Origin: Candidatus Stackebrandtia faecavium | Lineage (GTDB): Bacteria; Actinomycetota; Actinomycetes; Mycobacteriales; Micromonosporaceae | Assembly (NCBI GenBank): GCA_019112895.1 | Contig: DXIM01000062.1 | Span: 54,344-118,343 of the forward strand | Direction: 5' to 3' | DNA length: 64,000 nt | Part shown: piece by piece, positions 26,286 through 34,656 of the stretch | How the letters are laid out: every line of letters begins with the position of its first letter | Numbering within the stretch: the first letter of the stretch is position 1 | Position numbers and translations under genes: made by a program | Notes under the pieces: model-generated | The model's input: only the letters and a program-made list of their open reading frames with translations | Databases searched by the model: none | What the model was told of the DNA's origin: nothing

Positions 26286-26708
26286 CTACCGTTCAAGCAA
26301 TATTGTGCGTGGCCCGACGTTGACGCTGTTCACTAGCATCTGCGCACCAAACTCTCCGGTAGCGACAGTGGCGCCGAGCGCACGAAGCGCCTCAACCACA
26401 TCAGTCACCAACGGTTCGGCGACCTGAGAAGGAGCGGCCTCGATCCAGCTGGGCCGGCGTCCCTTACGCGTATCGGCGTACAAAGTGAACTGGCTGACGA
26501 CGAGAATCTCCGCCCCGAGATCGGCTGCCGAACGGTCTCCATCGAGAATCCTCAGGTGCCAGATTTTATGCGCGAGCGCCACAGCATCTTCGCGGGTGTC
26601 GTCGTGGGTCACACCCACTAGCACCAACAAGCCATCCTTAATCGCGCCAACGGTTTCGTCGTCGACGGTGACGGCCGCCTCGCTGACTGTCTGAACTACT
26701 GCACGCAT
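26286..26708 (-). CDS. dtd: D-aminoacyl-tRNA deacylase
   Basis: Frees D-amino acids from mischarged tRNA. The protein has 140 residues and opens [18 protein letters not shown], with the active-site strand [19 protein letters not shown] and the C-terminal [10 protein letters not shown], where the Gly-Pro pair inserts in trans into the partner active site. The usual loop after the LRILDGDR segment is several residues shorter than typical, and the common GPVT is GPRT here. The fold and dimer are still expected. Confidence 0.9.
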   Translation of the reverse strand: MRAVVQTVSEAAVTVDDETVGAIKDGLLVLVGVTHDDTREDAVALAHKIWHLRILDGDRSAADLGAEILVVSQFTLYADTRKGRRPSWIEAAPSQVAEPLVTDVVEALRALGATVATGEFGAQMLVNSVNVGPRTILLER

Positions 26709-26784
26709 CCAACTATCCTGCCCGTCTGCGTATTACATCCGACCCCGGGTGGCCATTCGCCGAGCGCAGTGCAACGCTTGAGGA

Positions 26785-27192
26785 ATGGGTCACGCGCACA
26801 ATAAACCCGCGCTCGTGACCGACGCTGAGCCTAGTCGGCACGAGCAGCTTCGGTCACGGCAGCTCCGCTACGGCATCATGATGGCAATCCGGGCGGTGCT
26901 GCTGATCGTGGCAAGCATCTTGGTCACAACCAAAACGCCGGGGCTGTGGCTGTGGCTGTCGCTATGCGCGGCCGGCATGGTTATTCTGCCTTGGGCCGCG
27001 GTCATGATAGCTAACGATCGACCGCCCAAGGATCGGTACAAAATGACGCGCTGGAGGCGAGGCCGCAAGTCCCAAGAACACCCGAACGAGTTGGGGCACA
27101 CCGAATTCAAGACGATCGACAGCGAGTTACACCCATGTAACACTGTCGCATGTACTGCTCGGCTAGAACTAAAGGCAACAGACGATGACTGA
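26785..27192 (+). CDS. DUF3099 family membrane protein
   Basis: A 135-residue protein with ALVTDAEPSRHEQLRSRQLR, then two transmembrane helices (about 30-48 and 52-75), then a basic segment containing NDRPPKDRYK. The VTDAE start and paired helices fit DUF3099. The last codons overlap the DUF3039 gene by eight bases, so the two are translationally linked. Function unknown. Confidence 0.72.
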   Translation: MGHAHNKPALVTDAEPSRHEQLRSRQLRYGIMMAIRAVLLIVASILVTTKTPGLWLWLSLCAAGMVILPWAAVMIANDRPPKDRYKMTRWRRGRKSQEHPNELGHTEFKTIDSELHPCNTVACTARLELKATDDD

Positions 27193-27454
27193 GACTTTCC
27201 ATGGCGATGGCGGCACTATCCTCGACGAACGCACCGAGTCCGATTATCGCTACGACGAGGGCGACGAGGACAAGTTCGCGCACTATGTACCCAAAGACAA
27301 GCTCATGGACGCGATGGTGTCCGGAAAGCCGATCCGGGCGTTGTGCGGAAAACTGTGGGTCCCTTCCCGAGACCCCGAGCGATTCCCGTTGTGCCCGCGA
27401 TGTCAGGAGATATACGAAACCATGAAGGGCGGCGGCGACGACAGCGAGGAATAA
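27185..27454 (+). CDS. DUF3039 family zinc-binding protein
   Basis: An 89-residue acidic protein. The conserved middle FAHYVPKDKLMDAMVSGKPI, then ALCGKLWVPSRDPERFPLCP and CQEIYE, is the DUF3039 core. The cysteines in ALCGK and CPRCQ probably bind zinc. It overlaps the DUF3099 gene and is often found near it and dtd in actinobacteria. Function unknown. Confidence 0.85.
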   Translation: MTETFHGDGGTILDERTESDYRYDEGDEDKFAHYVPKDKLMDAMVSGKPIRALCGKLWVPSRDPERFPLCPRCQEIYETMKGGGDDSEE

Positions 27455-27497
27455 CCTCGTCTCCGGTTCTGCCTGTCGCGCCGCCGTGCGGCATTCA

Positions 27498-28436
27498 TTA
27501 GTACAGGCTCGCACCGACGGCATTGATCGGCACGCTGACCAGCGCTATCGCCAACAGGTACGCGCTTATCCGCCACCCCCAGGAGCGCGGGGGCGGGTCG
27601 AGCAGACGATGTACTCGCGCCAGTACGCTCCCCCCGTCGATCGGCAAGGATCCGGGGGGAGTGTGCGCACCGGAGCCCATTCGCGCCAATGCCGAGGCCA
27701 GGGTCGCCGGCTTAGTGCTGCTGGTGGCCCTGTCGTCGGCAACCATCTCAAGCAAAGTGGCCACGGCGAAGCGCGCCCGCCGTACCCCCGGGAACCAGGG
27801 GAACGCCGTGACCCACGCCAGGAACGGGAGCGCAACAAGGTCGTGGCGCTCGGTCAGGTGCGCGTCCTCATGAGCCAAAACGGCGGCCACTTCAGCGTCA
27901 TCGAGGCGAGACAAGGCGCCGGTGGTGAAGATGATGCGGGTCCTACCTCGCGCCACCCGTCCTGGTAGGCAGTACGCGGCCGCGTCCGGATGATCCAGGA
28001 CCCGCCCGTCCCCGGGCCGGGCTGTCGGCCATGGACGCGACACCAGATCGACCAACTGACGGTGTCGCTTACGGGCCTTGAATGTGCGCCAGATCGTCAC
28101 CGGGAGCACGCCGACGAGCCACGCGGTGATCATGACGGCTATGGCCAGCAAAATGAGGTGGCCTATCCCCAGGCCCCCGGTGAGGTCTCCGGAGGCAAGA
28201 TTGCGGACGTATACCGCGGCGGCTTCCCACAGTGTCGGCCCCAACGGTGCAAGTGCCATCGCGGCCGCGGTGCCCAGGACAGTGAGCCCGCCGGCCAGGC
28301 CGACTGCCTGCCACAACACCAGCGCGGCACGGGGTTCACGGTAGGGCCAGCGCGCACGGTCCAATACCGCCGGGATGGGCCCCAGCAGGGCCGCGGCCAA
28401 GATCCCCATCACTGCGACGGCAACGAAGCTGCCCAC
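27498..28436 (-). CDS. M56-family membrane metallopeptidase (BlaR1-like, sensor-less)
   Basis: A 312-residue membrane protein. Three N-terminal helices and a C-terminal helix (ISAYLLAIALVSVPINAVGA) enclose the zinc-protease part, with LAHEDAHLTERHD holding the HExxH-type site HEDAH. The family cleaves or inactivates a partner BlaI repressor when a signal arrives. The C-terminal penicillin-binding sensor of true BlaR1 is absent. It starts at GTG 28436, two bases after the BlaI gene, so they form one operon. Confidence 0.88.
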   Translation of the reverse strand: MGSFVAVAVMGILAAALLGPIPAVLDRARWPYREPRAALVLWQAVGLAGGLTVLGTAAAMALAPLGPTLWEAAAVYVRNLASGDLTGGLGIGHLILLAIAVMITAWLVGVLPVTIWRTFKARKRHRQLVDLVSRPWPTARPGDGRVLDHPDAAAYCLPGRVARGRTRIIFTTGALSRLDDAEVAAVLAHEDAHLTERHDLVALPFLAWVTAFPWFPGVRRARFAVATLLEMVADDRATSSTKPATLASALARMGSGAHTPPGSLPIDGGSVLARVHRLLDPPPRSWGWRISAYLLAIALVSVPINAVGASLY

Positions 28437-28438
28437 GA

Positions 28439-28813
28439 CTAGTCACCGTCCCTCCGTCGGCGCGCCATGGCTTCCTCCAAGGCGTCTGTCAGCGCCGCTG
28501 CTTCGCTCGGTGTCACAGCATCGGCGAATCGCGCCAATGCTGCATCAGAATCAGGGGCGCTGTCCAGGGCCTGACGCATCAAGCTGGCGACGTGAACGTC
28601 GCGGCCATCCACTGGACGGTACCTGTGCGCGCGACTGCTACGGTCACGCACGACAAGTCCCTTGCTTTCGAGGCGCGACAACACCGTGAGAACGGTCGTG
28701 GCGGCCAGGTCGCGGTCACTGAGCTGTTCTCGAACTTCGCGAGCTGTCAGGGGTTCCGTGCCCGTCCACAGTATGTTCATGATGGCGTGTTCGAGCTCTC
28801 CCAGTCTCGCCAT
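28439..28813 (-). CDS. BlaI/MecI/CopY-type repressor
   Basis: A 124-residue winged-helix repressor: LGELEHAIMNILWTGTEPLT, then TTVLTVLSRLESKGLVVRD with the SRAHRYRPV wing and a C-terminal dimerisation helix. It is expected to bind the GTAGA/TCTAC repeats 24-53 bp upstream of its ATG and repress its own operon with the M56 protease. Other targets are not visible here. Confidence 0.93.
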   Translation of the reverse strand: MARLGELEHAIMNILWTGTEPLTAREVREQLSDRDLAATTVLTVLSRLESKGLVVRDRSSRAHRYRPVDGRDVHVASLMRQALDSAPDSDAALARFADAVTPSEAAALTDALEEAMARRRRDGD

Positions 28814-28836
28814 TCGTTCGCTCCTTCTTGAAATTG

Positions 28837-28866
28837 GTAGACCATACGATTCTACATACAGTAGAA
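28837..28866 (-). promoter_or_regulatory. BlaI operator candidate (GTAGA/TCTAC repeats)
   Basis: A 17-bp dyad TTCTAC-ATACA-GTAGAA (28850-28866) is accompanied by another GTAGA at 28837-28841 that pairs with the same TCTAC. TAC/GTA-centred dyads are typical of BlaI-family operators. It lies between the BlaI start and the sigB promoter region. Confidence 0.65.
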
Positions 28867-29035
28867 GGATTGGCGATCTTGGCGTCCACCCAGCTATAGC
28901 GGTCGCCCGCTTGTCTCCCTTATTTGTGCCACGAATCGGGCCGCCCCATTTTCAAAGGTCGGCTTCGCCGTAATGCTGAGTTCTGGACATCACGCACGGA
29001 CGTGACACCCAAGATCTCCAGGAGAGGTAAGAACC

Positions 29036-30019
29036 GTGGTAACGCTGAGCAAGAAGACAAGCGCCATAACCGTCAATGATGCGGCCCTCCACGGGGCGAG
29101 TGCTGCGCCGGTCGACTCGATTCGGGCTTACCTTGACGGAATCGGCAAACACCGGCTCGTGACGGCCGGTGAAGAAGTCGAATTGGCGAAAGCGATCGAG
29201 GCCGGCCTTTACGCCGCTCACCTCCTCGACAACGACCCGGCCATGGCTGCGGATTCCGCAACGCGCCACGACCTTGAGGTCATCGCCAGGGACGGTAAAC
29301 GAGCCAAAGACGCGCTGATGAAGGCCAACCTACGACTCGTCGTCAGCATCGCCAAGCGCTACAACAGCCGTGGCGTGAGCCTGCTGGACTTGATCCAGGA
29401 GGGCAACGTGGGTCTGATCCGTGCGGTCGAGAAGTTCGACTACAGCAAGGGCTTCAAGTTCTCCACCTACGCCACCTGGTGGATCCGGCAAGCCATCACC
29501 CGCGCCATGGCAGACCAGGCCCGCACCATCCGCATCCCGGCTCACACCGTGGAACAGATCAATAAGCTGTCCCGCGTCCGGCGGGAGTTGACGGCGACAT
29601 ACGGGCGCGAACCGCAGTACACCGAAATCGCGCAGGCTATGGATGTTGAGCCGTACCGCGTCCTGGAGTTGCTGTCCTACGACAAAGACCCCATCAGCCT
29701 GGACCAGTCGGTCGGCGACGACGGCAACACGCCGTTGTCGGACATACTCCCCTGCACCGTCGAGGATCACCCCGCCGCAGAAGGCTCCTACCTGCAGCTG
29801 CGCAGCGAGATCGCCCGCGTCCTGGCCGAACTTCCGCCGCGCGAGCAAGGCGTGTTGCGCTCCCGTTTCGGCCTCGAAGATGGGCGGCAACGCACGCTCG
29901 AAGAGGTGGGTAAGGAATTCGGACTTTCGCGGGAACGCGTGCGGCAGATTGAGAAACTGACGCTGCACAAGCTCCGCAGCCAGAACCTTGCCGATCAACT
30001 CTCGGTCTACGTGGCTTAA
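29036..30019 (+). CDS. sigB: Group 2 (alternative principal-like) sigma factor SigB
   Basis: A 327-residue sigma-70 lacking the long N-terminal extension. Region 1.2 is [20 protein letters not shown], region 2 [18 protein letters not shown] and [17 protein letters not shown], region 4.2 [18 protein letters not shown]. In actinobacteria SigB next to ideR is a general stress sigma. GTG 29036 is preceded by AGGAGAGG. A 68-bp segment is identical to sigA. Confidence 0.95.
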   Translation: MVTLSKKTSAITVNDAALHGASAAPVDSIRAYLDGIGKHRLVTAGEEVELAKAIEAGLYAAHLLDNDPAMAADSATRHDLEVIARDGKRAKDALMKANLRLVVSIAKRYNSRGVSLLDLIQEGNVGLIRAVEKFDYSKGFKFSTYATWWIRQAITRAMADQARTIRIPAHTVEQINKLSRVRRELTATYGREPQYTEIAQAMDVEPYRVLELLSYDKDPISLDQSVGDDGNTPLSDILPCTVEDHPAAEGSYLQLRSEIARVLAELPPREQGVLRSRFGLEDGRQRTLEEVGKEFGLSRERVRQIEKLTLHKLRSQNLADQLSVYVA

Positions 30020-30150
30020 GGCGCCTGATCGAGTTTCCGCAACGTCGTGACGGTCATTCCGTGACCGATTGAGTCAGCCGCATGATCGTGCTGAGCGCCA
30101 CAAAAAGCACAGGCTAACATTGCAGGTACGAGCCTACGCTGATCGAAAAT

Positions 30151-30170
30151 CTAGCGGTACGCATCGCTAG
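30151..30170 (+). promoter_or_regulatory. Inverted repeat upstream of ideR
   Basis: CTAGCG-GTACGCAT-CGCTAG, 112 bp before the IdeR ATG in the 262-bp sigB-ideR gap. It is a possible operator or part of a sigB terminator; there is no T-tract. It does not resemble the IdeR/DtxR box consensus closely. Confidence 0.35.
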
Positions 30171-30281
30171 CACGAGCACATCGGCACACAACAATCAATC
30201 GGACGCCAGCTGGGGGAATAACACCACGATCATCCGGTGTTTTACCTGCATCGAGCATTTTTAGTGCGCGAAGGACGCGGC

Positions 30282-30968
30282 ATGACTACAGACCTTGTGG
30301 ACACGACAGAAATGTATCTTCGGACCATTTTGGAGTTCGAAGAAGAAGGCATTGCGCCCCTGCGAGCGCGAATCGCAGAACGACTTAACCAAAGCGGCCC
30401 AACTGTCAGCCAAACAGTGGCAAGGATGCAGCGCGACGGGCTGCTCAACATCTTGGGCGACCGTCACCTGGAGCTGACCGAATCGGGGCGCGAGCGCGCG
30501 GTAGGCGTCATGCGGAAACACCGCCTCGCCGAACTTCTGCTCGTCGACGTCATCGGAATGTCTTATGAGGACGCCCATGACGAGGCCTGTCGGTGGGAGC
30601 ACGTCATGAGCGACGCAGTGGAAGAAAAAGTCTTCGCGTTGCTGGACAACCCGACCCGGTCCCCATACGGAAACCCGATACCGGGACTCGAAGCGCTGGG
30701 CGCCGGACTCGAACCAACCAAACTAGACCCGTCGGAACAGCACCTGGCTTCCCAGGGGCTACCCGACACCGTCAAGGTCACTCGACTGTGCGAAAGCGTC
30801 CAGACGGATGCGAGCGTGCTGCGCGAACTCCACCTCGCCGGTGTGAACCCTGGCGCCGTGGTGACCGTGTCACGACACGATGACCGGATTCGGTTGTCCC
30901 ATAACGACGCGCAGACGGACCTGTCGCTGCAAGACGCCAGTCGCGTGTTCGTCGTTCCGGCGGCATAG
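30282..30968 (+). CDS. ideR: Iron-dependent repressor IdeR (DtxR family)
   Basis: Metal-activated repressor controlling iron uptake and storage. The DNA-binding helix segment LRARIAERLNQSGPTVSQTV is near-identical to IdeR, followed by RMQRDGLLNILGDRHLELTE, the metal-binding HRLAELLLVDVIGMSYEDAHDEA and a C-terminal SH3-like domain. 228 residues, as in mycobacterial IdeR. ATG 30282 is used because GAAGGA lies upstream and the protein then starts MTTDLVDTTEMYLRTI. Gene order sigB-ideR is conserved. Confidence 0.96.
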   Translation: MTTDLVDTTEMYLRTILEFEEEGIAPLRARIAERLNQSGPTVSQTVARMQRDGLLNILGDRHLELTESGRERAVGVMRKHRLAELLLVDVIGMSYEDAHDEACRWEHVMSDAVEEKVFALLDNPTRSPYGNPIPGLEALGAGLEPTKLDPSEQHLASQGLPDTVKVTRLCESVQTDASVLRELHLAGVNPGAVVTVSRHDDRIRLSHNDAQTDLSLQDASRVFVVPAA

Positions 30969-30969
30969 T

Positions 30970-31002
30970 CGAAAAAGACGACGCCACTAGTCGTCTTTTT
31001 CG
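30970..31002. terminator. Bidirectional terminator
   Basis: Perfect 13-bp stem CGAAAAAGACGAC / GTCGTCTTTTTCG with a 7-base loop immediately after the ideR stop. It overlaps the last codons of the convergent lipoprotein gene. Its A5/T5 runs make it a good intrinsic terminator for both strands. Confidence 0.88.
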
Positions 31003-31613
31003 GTGGCTTCACCGACATCCTTGACCACTGCGATGAGATCGTCGACCACGGCCTCAGCATCGTCTTTCGAAGTATCGGCAGCAGTCGTATACCGGAAGCT
31101 GTACATGTGGCCGTCGGTCAACCAACCGATCTCGATAACCGGCCCACCGCCTTTCACCTTGTCCCGCACGGCACTGTAGCCGGCTTTACCGAAATCCTCG
31201 ATCTTCTCGGCGCCCTTCGGAGGGATCTCCTCTCGATAGGTCTTGGAATCGGTCGCAGTGTTCGCACGCGTGAAAGTGATGTCCGGGAAAGAACCCGCCG
31301 TGGTCTGCAACACGCAGCTGGGCACTTCCTCGCTACCGCCGGACTCGGCGACACCGAACGGTTGCCCGGTCGCTTTATTGATGACCTCGAAATCGAGATA
31401 CTCACAGATCCCGCCGGCCTCCGCAGCCTCGTTACTCGGAGTGAACTGCGGCGATGACGGTTCCTCCTTCGACGCCTCCTGTTTCGACGTCTCTTCCGGC
31501 TCTGCGCTGCGCTCGAGACTGCTGGGCGGGTCCGCCAGCACACCGCAACTACTCGCCAGACACGCGACTGCGCTCACGACAATCAGCGAAGAAAGACGCC
31601 TGAGGGGACGCAT
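30987..31613 (-). CDS. DUF3558-like secreted lipoprotein
   Basis: A 208-residue exported protein with a lipobox LASSC at residues 19-23. After an Glu/Ser-rich linker comes a domain with ICEYLDFEVINKATG and PSCVLQTTAGS, two cysteines that may pair as in DUF3558, and a GWLTDGHMYSFRY strand. Function unknown; anchored outside the membrane. It ends inside the terminator shared with ideR. Confidence 0.75.
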   Translation of the reverse strand: MRPLRRLSSLIVVSAVACLASSCGVLADPPSSLERSAEPEETSKQEASKEEPSSPQFTPSNEAAEAGGICEYLDFEVINKATGQPFGVAESGGSEEVPSCVLQTTAGSFPDITFTRANTATDSKTYREEIPPKGAEKIEDFGKAGYSAVRDKVKGGGPVIEIGWLTDGHMYSFRYTTAADTSKDDAEAVVDDLIAVVKDVGEATEKDD

Positions 31614-31730
31614 CGACTCGTATACCTTCCGATCTGGCGCGCGGCGCCGGGGAGCGCACGGCGGGGGTAACCGTCGCCCAACTTACCCCGTTGCTGCGCC
31701 CACTCAAAAATTGCGTCCGGCAGTTGACGG

Positions 31731-32546
31731 TCAAGCGCCACCCGCGTCCGCGGGGCGGTCCAACGCGCACCAATTGCTCCACGATCCGATATACACCGGT
31801 GGCACGGCTCTCCCTGCGGCGGCCATGGCCAAGGCAGTGCGCGCGGCCGTTACGCCCGAACCGCAATACACAGCTGTGTCATCGCCGCAATCAGCGAACT
31901 GCGCGGCCAGCTCCTCCCGGCTCACGAAGCCGCCTTTACTGGCGACGTTGGCTCCACCGAAAAGATTCTTCGCTCCCGGGATGTGGCCCGCGACCGGGTC
32001 GATCGGCTCGTCCTCGCCCCGGAAACGCTCCGGCGCGCGCACATCCAACAGGGCGCCAACACGCGCCCGTTCAGCAGCGCCATCGGCATCCAGAACCGGC
32101 AAATGACCCGGCCGCACAGTCACCGCGCCGGGCGTCGGCTCCGGGATCACGCTCGTCACCGGCAGCTGTGCGTCGTTCCAGGCGACCACACCGCCGTCGA
32201 GGACACGCACGTCGCCGAGGCCAGCCCAGCGAAGGGTCCACCAGGTCCGGGCCGCGGCCATCATGTCGCCGCCGTCGTACACGACGACAACGCTGTCGTC
32301 ATCGATTCCCGATCGGCGCAGCACGGCCGTCAGTTGCCCCGGCTCCGGCAGCGGATGCCGCCCATCCGGACCGGCGACACCACATAGGTCCCGGTCGAGG
32401 TCGAGGAACACCGCGCCGTCGATATGGCCGCGCGCGTACTCCTCGCCCAAGGCCCCGGCGCTCAAACTCCAACGCACGTCCACAACCACGGTCGTGGGGT
32501 CAGCGCGCAGTAGTTCGGCGAGTTCGGAAGCATCGATCAGCGGCAT
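31731..32546 (-). CDS. Rhodanese-type sulfurtransferase (two-domain)
   Basis: A 271-residue tandem rhodanese. The N-terminal half starts MPLIDASELAELL and has VVDVRWSLSAG and GHIDGAVFLDLD; the C-terminal half has LLDVRAPERFRG, GHIPGAKNLF and the active-site loop VYCGSGVTAARTALA with the catalytic Cys. Likely a thiosulfate or 3-mercaptopyruvate sulfurtransferase. The ATG at 32546 shares its A with the TGA of the deaminase gene (TGATG), so the genes are coupled. Confidence 0.88.
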   Translation of the reverse strand: MPLIDASELAELLRADPTTVVVDVRWSLSAGALGEEYARGHIDGAVFLDLDRDLCGVAGPDGRHPLPEPGQLTAVLRRSGIDDDSVVVVYDGGDMMAAARTWWTLRWAGLGDVRVLDGGVVAWNDAQLPVTSVIPEPTPGAVTVRPGHLPVLDADGAAERARVGALLDVRAPERFRGEDEPIDPVAGHIPGAKNLFGGANVASKGGFVSREELAAQFADCGDDTAVYCGSGVTAARTALAMAAAGRAVPPVYIGSWSNWCALDRPADAGGA

Positions 32547-32998
32547 CAGGGGTTTCTCCGTTCGGGTTGGTCCAACAAATGTGCGTTCGGTTCTGCCGCC
32601 AGCGGCGCCAAATCCGTCAATGCCACCACCTCGACGCCGGCCCGGCGCAAGATCCGCGCGCCCATAGGCGCGACGAACGTGTCCGGCTCGGACCATGCGT
32701 AAACGACACGTCCGATGCCCGCGGCCACGATCAGGTTCGCGCAGGGTTCGGGACGGGAAGCACGCTGTCCGCACGGTTCCAGGGAACTGTAGAGCGTCAT
32801 GGAAGCATTCACCGACTGCAGCTGACGAAGCGCAACCTCCTCGGCATGGTCGGCCGGCGATTCCTGGCGGGAATGGCCCTCCGCCACGAGAGTTCCCGCG
32901 TCAACGATCAGCGCCCCCACGCTGAATGCGGTGTCCGAGGCCGGGCAATGATGCGCCAGTGCGATCGCGCGCCGCAACCAATATTCATCATCTGCCAC
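32546..32998 (-). CDS. RibD-type deaminase domain protein (CMP/dCMP deaminase family)
   Basis: A 150-residue zinc deaminase. The zinc site is HAEEVAL plus the EPCGQRASRPEPC loop, and VGALIVDAGTLVAEGHS matches the RibD N-terminal domain. In riboflavin synthesis this removes ammonia from the pyrimidinone. GTG 32998 is taken because AAGGTGA precedes it and the long upstream reading lies inside the reductase gene. It follows the RibD reductase-like gene by four bases. Confidence 0.8.
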   Translation of the reverse strand: MADDEYWLRRAIALAHHCPASDTAFSVGALIVDAGTLVAEGHSRQESPADHAEEVALRQLQSVNASMTLYSSLEPCGQRASRPEPCANLIVAAGIGRVVYAWSEPDTFVAPMGARILRRAGVEVVALTDLAPLAAEPNAHLLDQPERRNP

Positions 32999-33002
32999 AA
33001 CT

Positions 33003-33650
33003 TCACCTTGCCAATCGGTAACGCAAGACGGCCATGTCGTGCAACTGTGCCGTATCCACCAGCTCGGCACGATGCCTCTTGTCATGACCGAACGCACCGG
33101 GATTGACGAATCGGGGCGCGGCCACGTCGCCGACGAAAAACGGCGCGATCGCCAAGCGGAGCTCGTCGGCAAGCCCGCGAGTCAAGAACTCGGTCAAGAC
33201 TGTGCCTCCGCCTTCCACCATGACGCGCCTGATCCCTTTCGCCTTCCGCAGTTCGGCCAGGCATCTACCGAGCTGATCGAAACCATCGAATGCTATTGCC
33301 GACGCCGCCCGCCCGTACCGTTCAGAAATGCGCGCACGCGCGGCTCGACCGCACAAGATGATCTTCTCCGAATCACCAGTGGTGAAGAAACGGCTCTGCG
33401 GGTCGAGGTCGGCGGACTCGCTGATGACGATCTTGGCCGGCTGGCTCTGTCCCGTAGCGAGCAGACTCGGGTTGTCGCGCCGAACGGTACGCCCCCCGAC
33501 GACGACAGCGTCATATGTGGACCGCAACTGCCTCACGGCGGCCATGTCTCGTTCATTCGACAGCAACAGACGCCGATCGGACGCATCATCGAGATACCCG
33601 TCCAATGAGATAGCGGCAGACAACAGGACGTGCGTGCGGTCCTCACCCAT
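33003..33650 (-). CDS. RibD C-terminal reductase-like protein
   Basis: A 215-residue protein of the dihydrofolate-reductase-like RibD C-terminal family: LLSAAISLDGYLDDASDR, then AVVVGGRTVRRDNPSLL, KIVISESADLDP and VMVEGGGTVLTEFL. It would reduce the ribosyl pyrimidine in riboflavin synthesis or act on a similar substrate. The deaminase partner is encoded just downstream as a separate protein, whereas RibD is usually one fused polypeptide. Confidence 0.82.
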   Translation of the reverse strand: MGEDRTHVLLSAAISLDGYLDDASDRRLLLSNERDMAAVRQLRSTYDAVVVGGRTVRRDNPSLLATGQSQPAKIVISESADLDPQSRFFTTGDSEKIILCGRAARARISERYGRAASAIAFDGFDQLGRCLAELRKAKGIRRVMVEGGGTVLTEFLTRGLADELRLAIAPFFVGDVAAPRFVNPGAFGHDKRHRAELVDTAQLHDMAVLRYRLAR

Positions 33651-33714
33651 GACCGAATTCTAGGTACGCCCAAGCGGCCGGTGACAGTACCGGTCCGGCA
33701 AATATGATCGCAAC

Positions 33715-34644
33715 GTGGAAAGAGGCAGGAACTCTTGTTGCGGCGCAAGCAACCTCGACGAGATGGCACCCATGTGTCTATCGTCGGCGCGGCGCGAACG
33801 GCGATGCGACCGCTGTGGTTCCTCGCGCCTCGATCCCTTCCGTTATTGCGTCGTCTGTGGCAACCGCACCGTGCCGACGTGCTTCCGCAGCGAACTGGCG
33901 TTGTCGCGTGTGGGCGGCGTGACCGATGTCGGCCGTCACAAGCGACACAATCAAGACGCGATCGCGATCGGCACCGGTCCGGCGTCCGCGATCGCGATCG
34001 TCTGCGACGGAATATCGCAGTCCACTTTCGGCGAGCTGGCCGCACTACACGCGAGCGAGACCGGGGTGGAACAGCTGCTCTTCGGCCTTGCTTCGGGAAA
34101 GAGCAATGATGCGGCGAGCAACCTGGCGGCGGCGTCCGCAGCCACTGCCGCGGCACGAATCGGCCGCGGCATCACCACCACTCCCCCGGGTTGCACGTAC
34201 GCCTCGATCGTGGTCGATCACGAAACGATCACCGTATCGTCGATTGGCGACAGTCGCGTGTACTGGATATCGGGGGATCACGCCGAATGCCTCACAGTCG
34301 ACGACACCAAAGCCGGATACCTCGCGGCGAGCGGCGTGCCGTTCGATGACGACAGGTACCGCGATCCCGACACCAACGCTCTACTGCGCTGGTTGGGGGC
34401 CGACGCCCCGCCGGTCGATGCACCGACGACCGTACACCGGCCGGACCGGGAAGGATTCGTCGTCGTGTGCAGCGACGGGCTGTCCGGGTACACCGACCGG
34501 CCCCGCGACCTGCTGCCGATGCCGAGCGGACCGCCCGTAGCCCAGGCTTCCGCCCTGGTCGGCCGGGCGCTGCGGCAGGGCGGCCGCGATAATGTGAGCG
34601 TCGCGGTAGCTCCATTTCCGCAACCGACACGTCGTGCTTCGTAG
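33715..34644 (+). CDS. PP2C-type protein phosphatase with N-terminal zinc ribbon
   Basis: A 309-residue protein. A putative zinc ribbon (CDRC at 31-34, CVVC at 45-48) precedes a PP2C domain. Metal ligands and motifs visible are HNQDA (Asp81), VCDGIS (Asp98), SIGDSRVYWI, VVCSDGLSGY and GGRDNVSVAV. It likely dephosphorylates Ser/Thr residues on partner proteins. The start is uncertain: GTG 33715 or ATG 33763; neither has a clear ribosome site. The zinc ribbon recalls FHA/kinase-associated sensors, but no kinase lies nearby. Confidence 0.8.
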   Translation: MERGRNSCCGASNLDEMAPMCLSSARRERRCDRCGSSRLDPFRYCVVCGNRTVPTCFRSELALSRVGGVTDVGRHKRHNQDAIAIGTGPASAIAIVCDGISQSTFGELAALHASETGVEQLLFGLASGKSNDAASNLAAASAATAAARIGRGITTTPPGCTYASIVVDHETITVSSIGDSRVYWISGDHAECLTVDDTKAGYLAASGVPFDDDRYRDPDTNALLRWLGADAPPVDAPTTVHRPDREGFVVVCSDGLSGYTDRPRDLLPMPSGPPVAQASALVGRALRQGGRDNVSVAVAPFPQPTRRAS

Positions 34645-34656
34645 ACGCGGACCGGT

